A stretch of DNA of 34,373 nucleotides from Streptomyces longispororuber (GTDB lineage Bacteria > Actinomycetota > Actinomycetes > Streptomycetales > Streptomycetaceae). The translations under genes were made by a program, and so were the position numbers. The notes beneath the pieces are model-generated. The model saw only the letters and a list, made by a program, of their open reading frames with translations, searched no databases and was not told where the DNA came from. Positions 32,852 to 34,373 of this stretch are shown here, piece after piece (the first letter of the stretch is position 1; each line of letters starts with the position of its first letter). Where the stretch lies: positions 1 to 34,373 of the forward strand of contig NZ_BNBT01000093.1 of the NCBI RefSeq assembly GCF_014656095.1, given 5' to 3'.

Positions 32852-33904
32852 ATGAGTCTGGAGATCTTCTGGCTGGCCCTGCTCGGGCTGCTGCTCGCCG
32901 GGTACTTCGTGCTCGGCGGGTACGACTACGGCGTACAGATGCTGCACCCGTTCCTCGGCGGCCGCGGCGGCGGCCCGGGCGCCCGGGAAGCGCCACCCGC
33001 CGGCTCCCCGCCCACCGGCCGGAACGCCGCCCTCGACGCCATGGCCCCGTTCTTCCTGGGCAACGAGGTGTGGCTGGTCGCCTTCACCGGTGTCCTGTTC
33101 GGCGCCTTCCCGCACCTGGAGGGCAGCCTGCTGTCGGGCCTGTACCCGCTGATCGTGGCGATCCTCGCCGGGCTCGTGGTCGGCAACGCCGCCGTCCAGC
33201 TCCGCGGCCGCGCCCGGGGCCCGCGCGGCCGCCGGTGGTGGGGCGCCCTCATCGCGTGCGGCGGGGCGCTGCCCGCCCTGTGCTGGGGACTCGTCCTCGG
33301 CCTGCTGCTGCACGGTGTGCCCCGGCGGGCCGACGGGAGCTTCCACATCGGGCCCGGCGAGGTGCTCACGCCGTTCGTGCTGGCCTGCGGGGCGACCACC
33401 GCGCTGCTGTTCGCGGCGCACGGGGCGGCCTTCGTCGCCCTGCGCTCCGCGCCCCAACTCGCAGCCAGGGCACGGCTCCTGGGCACCACGCTCGTACGGG
33501 CGACCGGCGCCGTGGGCTGCCTCCCGCTGCTGCTCACGCTCTTCGGCGCGGGCGCGTCCCCGGTCAACCGCGCGGCGTCGGCCGTCCTCGCCGCCCTGCT
33601 GGCCGCGGCCCTCGCCGGGGCCTGGTGGTGCCTCTCGCGCGGGCACCACGCCCGGGCGTTCGCCGCCACCTCCGGCGCGGCGCTGCTGCCCGTGGCACTG
33701 GTGGGCGCGGGGCAGTACCCGTACGTCCTGAAGGCGTCGGCGGGAGGCGGGATGACGCTCCACGAAGCCGTGACGGACTCCGCCACCCTGACAATCCTGA
33801 CCGCGTTCGGGGTCGTGCTGGTCCCGGTGATCCTCGCCTACCAGACGTGGAGCTGGTGGGCATTCCGGGGGCGTACGGGGCGCCGCCACCCGAGCTACTT
33901 CTGA
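32852..33904 (+). CDS. cydB: Cytochrome bd quinol oxidase subunit II
   Basis: Partner subunit of CydA, 350 residues with about eight to nine hydrophobic segments. The N-terminus EIFWLALLGLLLAGYFVLGGYDYGVQML is the family signature, followed by the characteristic MAPFFLGNEVWLVAFTGVLFGAFP. A Gly/Pro/Ala-rich insertion of about 25 residues separates these two. The C-terminus (TILTAFGVVLVPVILAYQTWSWWAF) also fits. The ATG at 32852 has a GGAAAG site and lies 76 bp after cydA, so the two are probably co-transcribed. A repeat-filled gap of 192 bp separates it from the ABC exporter gene. Confidence 0.96.
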   Translation: MSLEIFWLALLGLLLAGYFVLGGYDYGVQMLHPFLGGRGGGPGAREAPPAGSPPTGRNAALDAMAPFFLGNEVWLVAFTGVLFGAFPHLEGSLLSGLYPLIVAILAGLVVGNAAVQLRGRARGPRGRRWWGALIACGGALPALCWGLVLGLLLHGVPRRADGSFHIGPGEVLTPFVLACGATTALLFAAHGAAFVALRSAPQLAARARLLGTTLVRATGAVGCLPLLLTLFGAGASPVNRAASAVLAALLAAALAGAWWCLSRGHHARAFAATSGAALLPVALVGAGQYPYVLKASAGGGMTLHEAVTDSATLTILTAFGVVLVPVILAYQTWSWWAFRGRTGRRHPSYF

Positions 33905-33907
33905 ACG

Positions 33908-34028
33908 GGGCCGCGCCTGCCTCGGGGGCCGGGACCGCACCTGCCTCCGGAGCCGGGGCCGCACCTGGCCACTGAGTCAGGGCCGCACCTCACCTCCGTG
34001 TCCGGGTCGCGCCCACTGCTGAGCACCC
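33908..34028. repeat. Degenerate 24-bp tandem repeat between cydB and cydD, about five units
   Basis: Units starting with GGGCCGC or GGGACCGC and ending in GGAGCC/GTGTCC-like words follow each other from 33908 with a 24-25-bp period. They fill most of the gap after the cydB stop. The frame following cydB is closed by the stop, so they are not part of the protein. Confidence 0.6.
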
Positions 34029-34096
34029 GGCCCCGGCGTGTCAGCCCTCGCCCCCCCGACCGGCCCCCTCCCCCGACCGACGAGAGGTCCCCCACC

Positions 34097-34373
34097 ATGA
34101 AGCCCGTCGAACGCCGCCTCCTGCGCGAACTGCCCGTGCTGCGGCGCCACGTGACGACCTCCGCGGTACTGGCGCTGCTCGGTGCCGGGCTCGTCGTCGC
34201 CCAGGCGGTCCTGCTCGCGGCGGTCCTCGCGGCCGGCTTCGCCGGGCACCGGACGCGGGTCGCGCCGCTGGTGGCCCTGGGCGCCGTCATGGCACTGCGC
34301 GCCCTGCTGTCCTGGGCCCGCGGGGCGCTCGCCGGGCCCGCGGCGGCCGAAGCCAAGCGCGCGCTGCGGGACC
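34097..34373 (+). CDS. cydD: Thiol reductant ABC exporter CydD (or CydDC fusion), N-terminal part, cut by window end
   Basis: The first 92 codons of a membrane protein: a basic start (MKPVERRLLRELPVLRRHV), a long hydrophobic helix (TSAVLALLGAGLVVAQAVLLAAVLAAGFAG), a second one (VAPLVALGAVMALRALLSWARGALAG), and the AAAEAKRALRD segment typical of the first coupling region of CydD-type ABC exporters. CydDC exports glutathione/cysteine-type reductants needed to assemble cytochrome bd. Streptomycetes often fuse CydD and CydC into one gene; the window ends too early to tell. The ATG at 34097 follows a GAGAGGT site. Position after cydAB makes the identification strong. Confidence 0.88.
   Translation, partial: MKPVERRLLRELPVLRRHVTTSAVLALLGAGLVVAQAVLLAAVLAAGFAGHRTRVAPLVALGAVMALRALLSWARGALAGPAAAEAKRALRD

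Overview
The window looks like a chromosomal stretch of a Streptomyces-type actinomycete. The DNA is very GC-rich with G or C in nearly every third codon position. GTG starts are common, genes are often coupled by ATGA, GTGA or TGATG overlaps, and leaderless promoters appear. Several protein families are typical of that group (DUF1707, AfsR-like ATPase regulators, Tat-exported proteins). No rRNA, tRNA, CRISPR array or transposase was seen.

Layout: 1-4.8 kb holds the 3' part of a large ATPase-type regulator, a VanX-like D-Ala-D-Ala dipeptidase with a divergent MerR regulator, and a DUF1707 protein. 5.2-6.6 kb holds a lysine-rich coiled-coil/winged-helix protein and a Rid-family protein. 6.7-14.5 kb is one minus-strand operon of six genes. 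15.3-17.7 kb holds a methyltransferase, a YciO-family protein, a lone cyclic-nucleotide-binding-domain protein and an EF-hand protein. 17.9-22.5 kb holds a secreted TIM-barrel protein, a membrane acyltransferase and a secreted PIG-L deacetylase. 22.9-27.0 kb is a plus-strand operon (uracil-DNA-glycosylase-like, amidohydrolase, repeat-built small ORF, S41 peptidase). 27.0-31.3 kb holds a SRPBCC protein, an AraC regulator, a ferredoxin and its reductase, and a LysR regulator. 31.5 kb to the end is a cytochrome bd operon (cydA, cydB, start of cydD).

The most interesting region is the six-gene operon at 14457-6705. In transcription order it encodes a fluorinase/chlorinase-superfamily SAM enzyme, an EamA exporter, a zinc-free quinone-oxidoreductase-like enzyme, a large FAD enzyme resembling the CreE/FzmM aspartate N-oxygenases, a fumarase-superfamily lyase resembling the CreD/FzmL nitrosuccinate lyases, and a second-copy-type MetK. 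The last two enzymes named before MetK would make nitrite from aspartate. MetK would make SAM and recycle methionine. The first enzyme would attack SAM at C5' with a small nucleophile. It lacks the Asp-Arg-His triad of SAM hydroxide adenosyltransferases, the Ser/Thr fluoride pocket of FlA and the Tyr of the chlorinase SalL. My inference is a compact pathway to a 5'-substituted 5'-deoxyadenosine, with nitrite as a candidate nucleophile. I know of no described pathway with this gene set.

A second theme is short tandem repeats in the gaps between genes (5976-6095, 11488-11511, 13511-13600, 14521-14556, 22776-22838, 25225-25350, 33908-34028). One of these forms a 49-codon ORF whose 21-bp units each carry an SD-like motif and, in nearly all of them, a start codon.
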